From Aporrectodea caliginosa (taxonomy: Eukaryota; Annelida; Clitellata; Crassiclitellata; Lumbricidae), in the NCBI GenBank assembly GCA_020284085.1, contig JACEVL010000210.1, positions 854,961 to 918,960 of the forward strand: 64,000 nt of DNA. The letters run 5' to 3'. This document shows positions 13,187-22,222 of this stretch, in pieces. The position numbers and the translations under genes were made by a program. Position 1 is the stretch's first letter, and every line of letters begins with the position of its first letter. The notes under the pieces are model-generated. The model did no database searches. It saw only the letters and a list, made by a program, of their open reading frames with translations, and was not told the DNA's origin.

Positions 13187-14241
13187 CTTAACATCGGTAC
13201 CCCGTCAGAACGGCCCAGGACAAATCGGCCCCGACAAAACGGCCCCGACAATTGGGCCCCGACAAAACGGCCCCGACAAAACGGCCCCCGTCAAAATGGC
13301 CTCGACAAAACAGCCCCGTCAAATCGGCCCCCGTCAAATCGGCCCCGTCAAATCGGCCTCCGTCAAATCGGCCCCGTCATATCGGCCCCGTCAAATCGGC
13401 CCCGTCAAATCGTCCCCCGTCAAATCGGCCCCAGTCATATCGGCCCCAGTCATATCGGCCCCATACAAAATATCCAATGTTGCAAGTACTTTTAAGCTTA
13501 AGCTGACAAACTATGTTGAAATGACTCAAACGACTGAAACGAGGTTACGAGGCCTCAAGCGACGGTTCAGCTGGGCAATGGATTGCGGGGACCATAGTCT
13601 AATGCTAAAGGTTGGCGTATTTAATCATATAAATGCTTTCAATGACAACTATCATAGAACCAACTTCTATTTACGCAACGAATTATTTTTCATAAATCCA
13701 ACTTCCATTTTAACGCCAACATTATTTTCAGCAATTCAACTTCCACTTTAAACTGACCACATAAAATAATTTGGCAACGTAAACAACCGTACGGTTTTAC
13801 CAATCCGAGTTCTGTTTACGCAAATAATTCTTTTCATCAATCCAACTTAAAAGTACTTAGGACATGGAATATTTTGTGAGGGGCCGGTGTGACTGAGGCC
13901 GATATGACCGGGGCCGATATGACGGGGCCGATATGACTGGGGCCGATTTGACGGGGGCCGATTTGACGGGGCCGATTTGACGGAGGCCGATATGACGGGG
14001 GCCGATTTGACGGGGGCCGATTTGACGGGGCCGATTTGACGGGGCCGATATGACGGGGCCGATTTGACGGGGCCGATTTGACGGGGGCCGATTTGACGGG
14101 GCCGATTTGACGGGGCTGTTTTGTCGAGGCCATTTTGACGGGGCCGTTTTGTCGGGGCCGTTTTGTCGGGGCCCAATTGTCGGGGCCGTTTTGTCGGGGC
14201 CGTTTTGTCCTGGGCCGTTCTGACGGGTCACCCTTAACATC
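13187..14241. mobile_element. Foldback element with 9-bp target duplication (MULE-like)
   Basis: The element spans 13196-14232 and starts GGTACCCCGTCAG; the reverse complement of its other end is GGTGACCCGTCAG. The arms (13196 to about 13500 and about 13846-14232) are inverted copies built from tandem 14-16 bp units of type CGGCCCCGTCAAAT. Outer units read GACAAAA, inner ones GTCAAAT, and the innermost GTCATAT, mirrored in both arms. The loop of about 340 bp has no ORF with family signs. CTTAACATC flanks it exactly on both sides (13187-13195, 14233-14241). Tandem repeats inside inverted arms are the hallmark of foldback elements; a 9-bp duplication suggests Mutator-like mobilisation (inference). 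Confidence 0.9.
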
Positions 14242-14254
14242 ATACTAGGCTAGC

Positions 14255-14310
14255 GCAGACAGCGCCTCTGATTAGAGATCTACTGGACGCGCTATATAAA
14301 TTCTCGAGTG
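14255..14310 (+). mobile_element. LINE/SINE tail fragment
   Basis: GCGCCTCTGATTAGAGATC followed by GCGCTATATAAATTC and GAATG matches the 3' tail shared by the LINE and SINE copies in this window. It lies just outside the foldback element. Confidence 0.5.
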
Positions 14311-14588
14311 AATGTGTCCCGCAGCAACTCGTTCCATCTCGGACAACGTCAACATAAAACAAAAAGTATGCGAAGCAAACACAAAAACATGTGAAGTTCC
14401 GTTAACACCCGAAACGGTTCCGCTAGCCCTGATTGGGCTGGGAGCGTCTCTGAGTACCATTAAAATAATTATAAATATCTTTACAAAAGTATTGCACGCA
14501 AAACTATATGTAGTTCGACGGTATAAATGAAGTTTTGTCTGGATTTTTCTTTAGGACTCGCAAGTACGTCCTTGTTCAATCCGAGGTC

Positions 14589-17500
14589 ATGCGTGCAGGC
14601 GAATCTTCTTCCGATTCCGAGGAAAAGATCCCTTCTCCTGGCAGTCGAAGCACTTCCGGTGGTAAAGATAGAGTTCCAAAAGTGGTCAGCGAAGGTCGAA
14701 GATTGATGAAGAACGATAGTAACCATAATACAATCGAAGAAAACCATGGAAACGAGATGAATCCTGTAGTGTTTGATTACCATGGAAACGAGACACGGGG
14801 CGAGTTTAGCGGAAGCCGTGGAAACGAGAAGCAAGTTTCTCGAGACGTTAATTACCATGCGACGGGCTGTAACGATGGAAAGAATAGGTTGTCCAGGTCT
14901 TCCAAGGACCAGCTGGATAGCTTCCAGATGGAAAGATCTTGCAGTTCTTCAGAAAACCAAGTAGAGAGACGTGTCCCCTTCCAGAATTCCATTAACGTTT
15001 CAATGATCAATGCCTTAGAATCAAAATCAGCGTCGAGTGAATTAGCGAAGAATTCCGAAGGCGTCCAAAAGACACAGACATTCAGCAAAAGAACAAATAT
15101 TGACGGTAACTTTATGCGAATGTTCTCCTCCAAAAGCAGAGCACAACTGTTCTTTCACAGCAGCTCCTCAATTTACGACAGAGACTACACAAAGAACAGT
15201 TCAAGACAATTGCCATCTAGTGGTGCCAGGAGTCGTCCAGGTGAGATGATGTCGAGCGCAGGTGTCAACAGGTCCACGAACGTAGTCAATCTGTCAAATA
15301 TGAATTGGAAGTCTGAGACATTCCAGTCTTGCATAAGTGCAAAAGAGTCGGTCGCAATAAGCGAATTAGAAGCCAGTGCCAACACCGCAGCTTCAAAAGA
15401 CCTGAATACTTTTCGCGTGCTGTCCAACAGACCTTCACCCTTGAAGTTGTCGTCCGCCACTTGTTCCAAATGCGGTCAACGAATTCAAGAAGACGAAAAA
15501 CGCGGTAAAAACGAGTCCAGGAGGGCGCCTTCCAACTCTTTCGGTTTGGCGGAAAACAGAAGTCAAACCCTGGCAACAGGTGGTAGGCATTCATCCGTCG
15601 ATAGTCTGACACCGGTCATCACACGTGACAGGGACGTTTCTTCGATTACACAAACACCAGTCGCCCGCAGTCGCAGCGTTGATAGACCGACACCTGTTGG
15701 AGACAGAAAGCGTATTGCTTTGGAGACTCCATTGCATGTTTCTACTTCTCGCAGTGCCTCTGTGGATAGAGTGACGAAAGGCGTGACTGCAAATAGCGGG
15801 GCAGTTGTCGACACCAAGCAGAGCATTGCATCCGTAAACAAGACCTGGAAAAGTGGAGGTCCCACAATCGCTGGTCTCTTTACGGCTGGTCAGGAAGTAC
15901 AGAGAAGAAGCGAATCGGTCGTTGGCTGCGGTGAACCTGATAAAAGAACAGTAGAACTGGAAAAAGCGGACGATCATAAGACGGTGATAAAAGAAGAATC
16001 GATATCCATAAATGTACTGACATCATCCTGCTCGACGAAGGAAGACCCTGTCACGTGTGAACCAAAATCGACTGCAAGGCCTATTAGTGCACAGGTATCG
16101 ATGATCCATGTACGTTACCAGCCTGAAAAGACCGCAGCTACTGATGATAGAACATCCACGTCCTCTGATGAAATGAGCATAGCTACTGAAGACCTTGTAA
16201 ACGCAGACACTGAAAAAGTACATCGAGCACAGGTAATCGAATCACCTGCTTTGGTTTCAATCAAGTCGCGAGATGCAGAAACTATGACAGAACAACAAGC
16301 CAGCCACAGAGACTCCGTTAATCTGAAACCGAATTCACCTAATGACGTCAGACGTCAGTCACAGGCGAACTACGAGTCGAGTGGTCGTTGTCATGACGAC
16401 GCTACCCAGGCAACGGATAACTTCAAAGCGCGCAGAGTGGGTCAGGAGGCGGAGCCTATCCAGCGATCTAGGTCAAGTTCCACCTGTCCTAAGAAGAGAG
16501 TCTTCTCGTCGAGGAAAGAATTCAGAGGACGGCGGCGGACGAGGTATTTCCACCGTCAGTGGTCACTCGGCTCTAACCAACGGTGGAACGTTTCCTCCGA
16601 TGGGAAATTCTCCTCCAGACGGGAAGAATATTCGCCAACCTGGAACAGAAACCACCGTGAAGGTAGACGGAACGGACCGGTCCCAAACTCCTCAGATTCA
16701 TATGGCGCCAGTAATTTTCACATTTTAACGAAGTCGACATCCGGGGTTTGTTACGTGATCGGTGATGAGACGAAGCTGACGAGTGAGGGCGTTCTTGTTG
16801 TAAAGACGGCAGAATGTCAAGCGGAGAATAAGGAAGGCGCATCATCATCTGACATTGTGTGGCTGGAGGTCTTGCTGCTGATACCATCCGGTGAGAGTAC
16901 CCGAGCGGAGATCATTCACGAATTCCCCATCTCGTCTGTCGGATACGGGTCCCGACATCTGGCGAATGAACAGACGATCGCGCTTCCCAAATGGAATCCC
17001 TACGATGGCCAGACGCCAGAGTGGAAACTGGCTCTCCTCGTCATTCCGGAACCTGCCTACGGAACCTGTCACCTCTCCTGGCACATGGTTGCCATCGTCA
17101 TACCCGATTCGAGGTACGGATGCGAGAACAGTGCGTTCCAGACGTTCCGTGTTCCGATCCAGTGGCCGGGTTCGCGGGTTCAAAGGTCGTCCAACTTCAA
17201 CATCTACCATTTCGATCTCGTCTGGCATCGGACATCTCCAGCTGTCGTCTGGAACGTCGACCTTGCTGTGGAGGCCATTCCGAGAGAGACCAGAGACGGG
17301 TCCAGCTGGGAGTGGCGAGCCAATCTGAGGTTCAGACTACCGAAACAGTCGGCGACGAACTGGAGCGATTCCCGAACGCTACCGTCACCTGGAGTCGTCG
17401 GAAGAAGGGACATTCCCTGGAATCTTCTGGAATACGCTCTGCCATGTCCGGAGTTTAATACACGCAAGGTAATGGGTGATGGTGGCCGCGCCAACGTTGA

Positions 17501-18179
17501 CTATGCTCAGGAAGAAGGATGCAGGTTGCACGCTGAAGATGTCATCGCTGGAGAATGGTATGATGGTACCAATCAAACGAATCGTGGCAGAAGGCTGGAA
17601 CGTCGAAGGTACGATGATGATCTAAGAACCGAAGGACAAGTGTGCTCTAGACATGGGTACTTTAGACAGGGCTACTCTGGACTTGAGTACTCTGGATGTC
17701 GGAATGCTGGACAGAGCTACGTCGGTCAGGGAGGCACTTGTCAGGAGCACGATGGACACGGGTACGCTGGACACGAGTACGCAGGACACACTTGCTCTAG
17801 ACAGGAGTACGCTAAGCAGAAGTACGATAGACATGGATGCACGGAACATGGGTACGCTCGTCAGAGGCAAGATGGACAGGGGCAAGATGGACAAGCATAT
17901 GATGGTCAAGGTTACGCGTATCAAAACTTCGCGGGACAGGATTTTGCTATGCATGCATGTGTTTTGGAAGGATGTGTTTGCCAGGGATGTACTGATCAGG
18001 GATCTTCTGGACTCGTTGGTCATGGACGCTATGGACAGGACATGTATAGTGGACCAAGGTTAGCTGGAAGCGGGTCACATGGTCGAAGGCAAACTCATCA
18101 AAGACACGTTGGAATTGGGTTCTGTGAATCCCTAGTCAATGATACGGTGACTGGTAAAACGACTCGACAGCGCACGTGA
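14589..18179 (+). CDS. Large disordered protein with GYQ-rich tail, unrecognised
   Basis: One uninterrupted frame gives 1,196 codons from ATG 14589 to TGA 18177-18179. The frame is open upstream to 14514, and TTTTTCTTTAG (to 14554) is a good acceptor, so this may be the last exon of a longer gene. Numbering from 14589, residues 1-715 are Ser/Arg/Asn-rich and look disordered. Near 291 is a CSKCG pair. At about 335-397 a degenerate SVDxxTPV motif repeats three times. Near 625-690 there are Arg-rich stretches. Residues ~758-950 switch to a hydrophobic, Trp-rich composition (for example WKLALLVIPEPAYG). Residues ~1018-1160 are short repeats of the kind GHEYAGHTC. No signal peptide or transmembrane helix is evident and I recognise no family. 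The switch in composition could reflect real modules or an old frameshift. No AATAAA is seen soon after the stop. Confidence 0.7.
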   Translation: MRAGESSSDSEEKIPSPGSRSTSGGKDRVPKVVSEGRRLMKNDSNHNTIEENHGNEMNPVVFDYHGNETRGEFSGSRGNEKQVSRDVNYHATGCNDGKNRLSRSSKDQLDSFQMERSCSSSENQVERRVPFQNSINVSMINALESKSASSELAKNSEGVQKTQTFSKRTNIDGNFMRMFSSKSRAQLFFHSSSSIYDRDYTKNSSRQLPSSGARSRPGEMMSSAGVNRSTNVVNLSNMNWKSETFQSCISAKESVAISELEASANTAASKDLNTFRVLSNRPSPLKLSSATCSKCGQRIQEDEKRGKNESRRAPSNSFGLAENRSQTLATGGRHSSVDSLTPVITRDRDVSSITQTPVARSRSVDRPTPVGDRKRIALETPLHVSTSRSASVDRVTKGVTANSGAVVDTKQSIASVNKTWKSGGPTIAGLFTAGQEVQRRSESVVGCGEPDKRTVELEKADDHKTVIKEESISINVLTSSCSTKEDPVTCEPKSTARPISAQVSMIHVRYQPEKTAATDDRTSTSSDEMSIATEDLVNADTEKVHRAQVIESPALVSIKSRDAETMTEQQASHRDSVNLKPNSPNDVRRQSQANYESSGRCHDDATQATDNFKARRVGQEAEPIQRSRSSSTCPKKRVFSSRKEFRGRRRTRYFHRQWSLGSNQRWNVSSDGKFSSRREEYSPTWNRNHREGRRNGPVPNSSDSYGASNFHILTKSTSGVCYVIGDETKLTSEGVLVVKTAECQAENKEGASSSDIVWLEVLLLIPSGESTRAEIIHEFPISSVGYGSRHLANEQTIALPKWNPYDGQTPEWKLALLVIPEPAYGTCHLSWHMVAIVIPDSRYGCENSAFQTFRVPIQWPGSRVQRSSNFNIYHFDLVWHRTSPAVVWNVDLAVEAIPRETRDGSSWEWRANLRFRLPKQSATNWSDSRTLPSPGVVGRRDIPWNLLEYALPCPEFNTRKVMGDGGRANVDYAQEEGCRLHAEDVIAGEWYDGTNQTNRGRRLERRRYDDDLRTEGQVCSRHGYFRQGYSGLEYSGCRNAGQSYVGQGGTCQEHDGHGYAGHEYAGHTCSRQEYAKQKYDRHGCTEHGYARQRQDGQGQDGQAYDGQGYAYQNFAGQDFAMHACVLEGCVCQGCTDQGSSGLVGHGRYGQDMYSGPRLAGSGSHGRRQTHQRHVGIGFCESLVNDTVTGKTTRQRT

Positions 18180-18972
18180 CCGTAGGATCTATACCATTTC
18201 AAATCTATTCGGTTTAGAACCGTGTAAGAATGTGTGCCTGCGTGTGTCTATGTGTGTGTGTTGCCTATAATGACTTCTTGATGCGCCATATAAACATAGT
18301 ACGAAACTCTGAAAATGTTTAATCAGTGTGATATTTTAAAAGTGTGTTGAGCGAGTTTTTCTACGATTATTTCGATGAAGCTTTGTTTTAATTGAGTTGT
18401 GATTGTTATCTTTGCGTTGTGTGTTTAGTTGGCATCGATCTTTTTGTCCGATTTTTATAACCGATTTTTATAACCGATTTTTCTAACCGATTTTTATAAC
18501 CGATTTTTATAACCGATTTTTATAACCGATTTTTATAACCGATTTTTATAACCGATTTTTATAACCGATTTTTATAACCGATTTTTATAACCGATTTTTC
18601 GTGCTTTGTGTGACTTTCTAAGAAGATAATCGACAATTAAGTGAAGAGGAGTGTAAATTGCCTAATACTTTAATTTGTACAAAACTATTCAACCGTCAAG
18701 CTTTGCAGCAACTGTTTTCAGTTTTGCGTTCATATTGCCAGTGTAGGGCTGTAGGCCTATATGAAACTTTTTAGATATATTTGTTGCTGCGTTTAAATGT
18801 GTGTTTTGGACGCTTCTGGTGTTTTTAAAATTCTTCTGGATGCGAGATGTAGCCTATTTATCAGTTGCGCAATTTCAGGATGTTATAACTTTAACGAAAT
18901 CCATAAATAGTTTTGCTCCATGAATTCACACGTGTAGCCTAGTAGTAGTTTGCGTTTATTGGTCTGCTTTGT
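18180..18972. other. 3' flank of the large exon, with 13-bp tandem array
   Basis: This is probably partly 3' UTR. It contains the tandem array listed separately and a GT-rich stretch at 18225-18260. No canonical AATAAA is visible. Confidence 0.4.
18450..18600 (+). repeat. 13-bp tandem repeat CCGATTTTTATAA
   Basis: About eleven near-perfect copies of CCGATTTTTATAA, with one TTTTTC variant near each end. The unit length equals that of the 7-kb array upstream, but the sequence is unrelated. Confidence 0.9.
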
Positions 18973-19285
18973 GGGGCGCGGTGGTGTAGGGGTATGTTCG
19001 GTGCCTTGAAGCCGGAGGGTTGCGGGTTCGAATCCACCTCAAGCCGCCGCGTATGGACCCTGGGCAAGTCCTTCACTCGCAATTGCTCATGCGCTTCGGT
19101 GTGAAACTCCGATTCAGTGTCTGCGCTGTAGTGGGGAGCGCCCCTGAGTAGAAATCTTGAAGGGCGCTATAACAAGTGCTCATACATACATACATACATA
19201 CATACATGCATACATGCATACATACATACATACATACATACATACATACATACATACATACATACATACATACATACATACAGTG
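18973..19285 (+). mobile_element. SINE family A, full-length, with (CATA)n tail
   Basis: The head has a tRNA-like A box (GGTGTAGGGGTATG) and B box (GGGTTCGAATCC). The body reads GACCCTGGGCAAGTC, CTTCACTCGCAATTGCTCA and GTGTCTGCGCTGTA. The 3' end GAGCGCCCCTGAGTAG...GGGCGCTATAA matches the LINE 3' end. A CATACATG/CATA microsatellite of about 100 bp follows (19180-19281). Copies occur at 20178-20910 (split) and 32904-33135 (inverted). Confidence 0.85.
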
Positions 19286-19289
19286 CTTA

Positions 19290-20170
19290 AAGTGTAAAAA
19301 AAGAAGTGCCTGGACGCCACTTACCTTTTCCTCCCCTCCACCCACCTATCCCATTTTCCCACCCCCTTTCCCGAACTTTCCCTCCTTACTCCCATCCCTT
19401 CCCCGTCCCTCTCCTCAACCCCTCTCCCTCCAATCAGAGGTGCAAACTACAAATATACAAAATTTCTGGGGTCCTCATATTGCAAGCGCCGAAGGTGCGA
19501 GGGGGTGAGTGCTGAAGGCACGAAGCCTATGTAACGACTATGAAGTGTGATGGAGCGTCGTAAGCTCCCTCAGCGGGGCTGGGGCGGAGCCCCAGAAGCC
19601 AGCGCATTTTTTAGCAGTTGATATTAAATGGAACACGTTTTTGGCCCTTATTTTCCAGCTGTTTCTGAACGATAAAGTTATGAAAACTTCAAGGTTTTTC
19701 AGATTCTCAGACAGCACAACAAGTTCAGAGTTTTATTTTAAAAGAAACAGCTCCAACAGCAAAGTCATATATGGTAAACATGTGTTAACCATATGACAAT
19801 TATTTTGCCCATTTGGGCTCTATATGGCTTACATATGGTACATCCATATGTTGTATGTCACTTGCATACCATACAAAATCTACATTATCAATGCATACAA
19901 AAATTGCAAGAAAAGCATGAGAATATCAAGTCCCATATGCCTTATAGATGTTGTTGCTAATGAAGGAATACTAATCAAAATAAAACTTCCGAGCAGTCAT
20001 GCTTTAGAGCAGCAATATGCAGCTGCACGTGTAGATCTCCGACTCTCATATTATTGCAGCAATGGAGACTTGCCGATACTTGCTGAGTGACCTCTCAATT
20101 TTGGGCCACACACACACGCACGCGCTACACATACGCACGCACGCATAGACACAAACACACACACTCACAC
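19290..20170. other. Intergenic, pyrimidine-rich and repeat remnants
   Basis: 19320-19435 is a C/T-rich tract. 19490-19600 carries GGGGCTGGGGCGGAGCCCC, a GC-rich self-complementary stretch that looks like part of a transposon. 20100-20175 is a CA/CACG microsatellite. No supported gene. Confidence 0.4.
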
Positions 20171-20177
20171 AAACACC

Positions 20178-20910
20178 GTGGGGCACCGAACAGGTATGTT
20201 CGGTGCCTTGCAACCGGAGGGTTGCGGGTTCGAATACACCTCAAGGGCGTATATTCGGTGCCTTGCAGCCGGAGGGTTGCGGGTTCGAATCTACCTCAAG
20301 CCGCCGCGTAGGGGCCGTCCATAAAGTACGTCACACTATTTTTGACCATTTTACCCCCTCCCCTGTCACAAACTGTCACAAAACTCGGACCCCCCCCTAA
20401 AGTACGTCACACTTTCAACATAGAAATAATAATACTTCCGAAAGCAAGGCTAATACATAAACAAGGCTTCGCAACAGCATTATTACTAGCGCTCCTAGCG
20501 AGAGGAATCGTGAAAAACACATTCAGGAGATATGCATTTCATGCTATTTTGACATAAAACTAATTAAAATGTTTCAGAAAATTTTTGAAAATTATTTTTA
20601 AAGCTATGAAATTCTACTAAAAAATAAAAAATAAATTATAAATAAAATATAAAAAAATAAATGTGTTACGTCACACATGGCCTGACCCCCCTCCCCTGTC
20701 ACAAACTGTCACACTTTCTTAAACCCCCTCCCCTGGAGCGTGACGTACTTTATGGACGGCCCCTAGGGACCCTGGGCAATTCCTTCACTCGCAATTGCTC
20801 ATGCGCTTCGGCGTGAAACTTCGATTCAGTGTCCGCGCTGTATACTCGGGAGCGCCTCTGAGTAGAAATCTTGAAGGGGCGCTATATAAATATCTTAAAT
20901 GAAAATGCAA
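20178..20910 (+). mobile_element. SINE family A copy, split by a MITE, duplicated head
   Basis: The left part (20178-20310) holds two consecutive copies of the B-box segment (TTCGGTGCCTTGCARCCGG...GGGTTCGAAT), so the tRNA-like head is duplicated. After the MITE the body resumes at 20764 with TAGGGACCCTGGGCAA and ends GGGGCGCTATATAAATATC. Removing the insertion restores the continuous SINE consensus seen at 33050. Confidence 0.85.
20311..20763. mobile_element. TA-flanked MITE inserted in a SINE
   Basis: The 453-bp element begins GGGGCCGTCCATAAAGTACG and ends with its inverted repeat (CGTACTTTATGGACGGCCCC). The dinucleotide TA (20309-20310, 20764-20765) is duplicated and the empty site is recognisable in other copies of the host SINE. 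TA duplication suggests the Tc1/mariner/pogo group; TAG with a three-G end is an alternative reading. Inside there are repeated CCCCCTCCCCTGTCACAAAC segments and a subterminal second AAGTACGTCACAC. Non-coding. Confidence 0.88.
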
Positions 20911-21900
20911 ATGAAAATGAAACACACACGCCTTAAACCGGTATTATAGTCGATAGACAAAAACACAGTTTAACAATTTTATTGCAAGACATTGCCACAT
21001 TGGCACACAGTTGATTGTGACGATGCAGCACAATCTTCAAGATGCAATATGCTGCATACTGCAGGCACGTAACGAGACTTAATTCAAGAGGAGGCAACTT
21101 CACAGACCATTGGCAAAATCCTGGTCATCGGGGTCATTGGTCAATAGAAGTTCCAGTATATGAAGAAGCAAGAGGAGGCAACTGCCTCCCTCCTCGTGCC
21201 TCAATGTATAACTTTATGCTATAGGCTATGATATGCATAATATGGCTTCTTTATGTAACCACCTTAACTACACCAGTTGTATACCACATAGATCCTAGAT
21301 GGCTTACGAATCTGCATTTCATATAACTTAGAAAGCAGATCTGTCGATATGCTATATGCATATGGCAAATTGTTGTAAACTGGAAGATTTTTAAAGCACC
21401 ATCAATAGGCTACATTAAAAATTTGTTTTACTTAATTTTAAGCTTAATTGATATAGGCCTACATGTCAGCTGTCTGAATCAACGATCATAAGTAGGACCA
21501 GTTAAAACTAGTAGGCCTACACCAAACCTGGGACTATAATTACTGAAATAATAATAGTCCCAGACCAAACTAATGATATTATGGTAAAATCATGCACGTG
21601 TCTTGCAGTTCGATGTGACTGGATAGATTTTGTTTAAAGTTTGTGACTTTAAAAGAAGCCGTAGGCCTACGTATTAGTAGTCATGACATAGGCCACACGA
21701 AGCTCCAGTGTTCAATGTATGAATCACAAATCATACAAATACAAACTTAACAACAAAGTAAATTTAATAATTTGGAAAATAATTAATTATACGATCGAAC
21801 TTCCGCTTTGAATCTTGTAAACATGTGATTTGCATAGCCCCGCCTACCGGCTGCCAATCACAACATTATGACGTCACAATGACCAAGGCTTCGCAACTTC
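20911..21900. other. Intergenic, no gene seen
   Basis: AT-rich sequence with several TAGGCCTA words and one short hairpin (21528-21563). No ORF with domain or splice support. Confidence 0.4.
21521..21570. repeat. 36-bp hairpin flanked by 7-bp direct repeat
   Basis: CTGGGACTAT...ATAGTCCCAG (21528-21563) folds on itself and is bordered on both sides by ACCAAAC. A close relative is at 26925-26959. It looks like a minimal transposed hairpin. Confidence 0.55.
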
Positions 21901-21907
21901 TGTTGAA

Positions 21908-22214
21908 CAGTGTTACCGCTCCTATGTTTTTCATCCAAGATCTATGTTTTTTTGGTCTCGTCTATGTTTCTATATTTTTTTGTCCAAAATATATTATGTT
22001 TTTCTTTCATGGAAGTTTTTACGTGTTAAAAAGGTACTTTTCAGCAATTCCTAAAGCATTACTTCAATTTATTGAAGTAGTAGGCCTACTGCTGTGTTTC
22101 GTTACAAATTTTAACTAATTCTACAGGTATTACTTTTAAAAGCGTGTCTATGTTTTTCTATGTTTTTTTTAGCTAAAACCTATGTTTTTTCAAATATTTA
22201 GAGTGTTAACACTG
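21908..22214. mobile_element. hAT-like MITE, 307 bp
   Basis: The ends CAGTGTTA and TAACACTG are inverted repeats, and CTGTTGAA is duplicated exactly on both sides (21900-21907, 22215-22222). The interior repeats CTATGTTTTT several times. CAGTG ends with an 8-bp duplication fit hAT elements. Confidence 0.85.
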
Positions 22215-22222
22215 CTGTTGAA

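Noticed and set aside
13028..14243. Several long ORFs of type GPDKTAPTKRP on both strands
   Set aside because: They are translations of the 14-16 bp tandem units in the foldback arms. They are mirrored on the two strands and lack start, splice or domain support.
16342..17494. Alternative-frame ORFs overlapping the large exon (128-155 codons on either strand)
   Set aside because: The main frame is open for 1,200 codons and the shorter ones lie within it. Kept only as a hint for a possible old frameshift.
19073..19345. Cys/Tyr/Met/Val repeat ORF on the minus strand
   Set aside because: Produced by the CATA/CATG microsatellite at the SINE tail.
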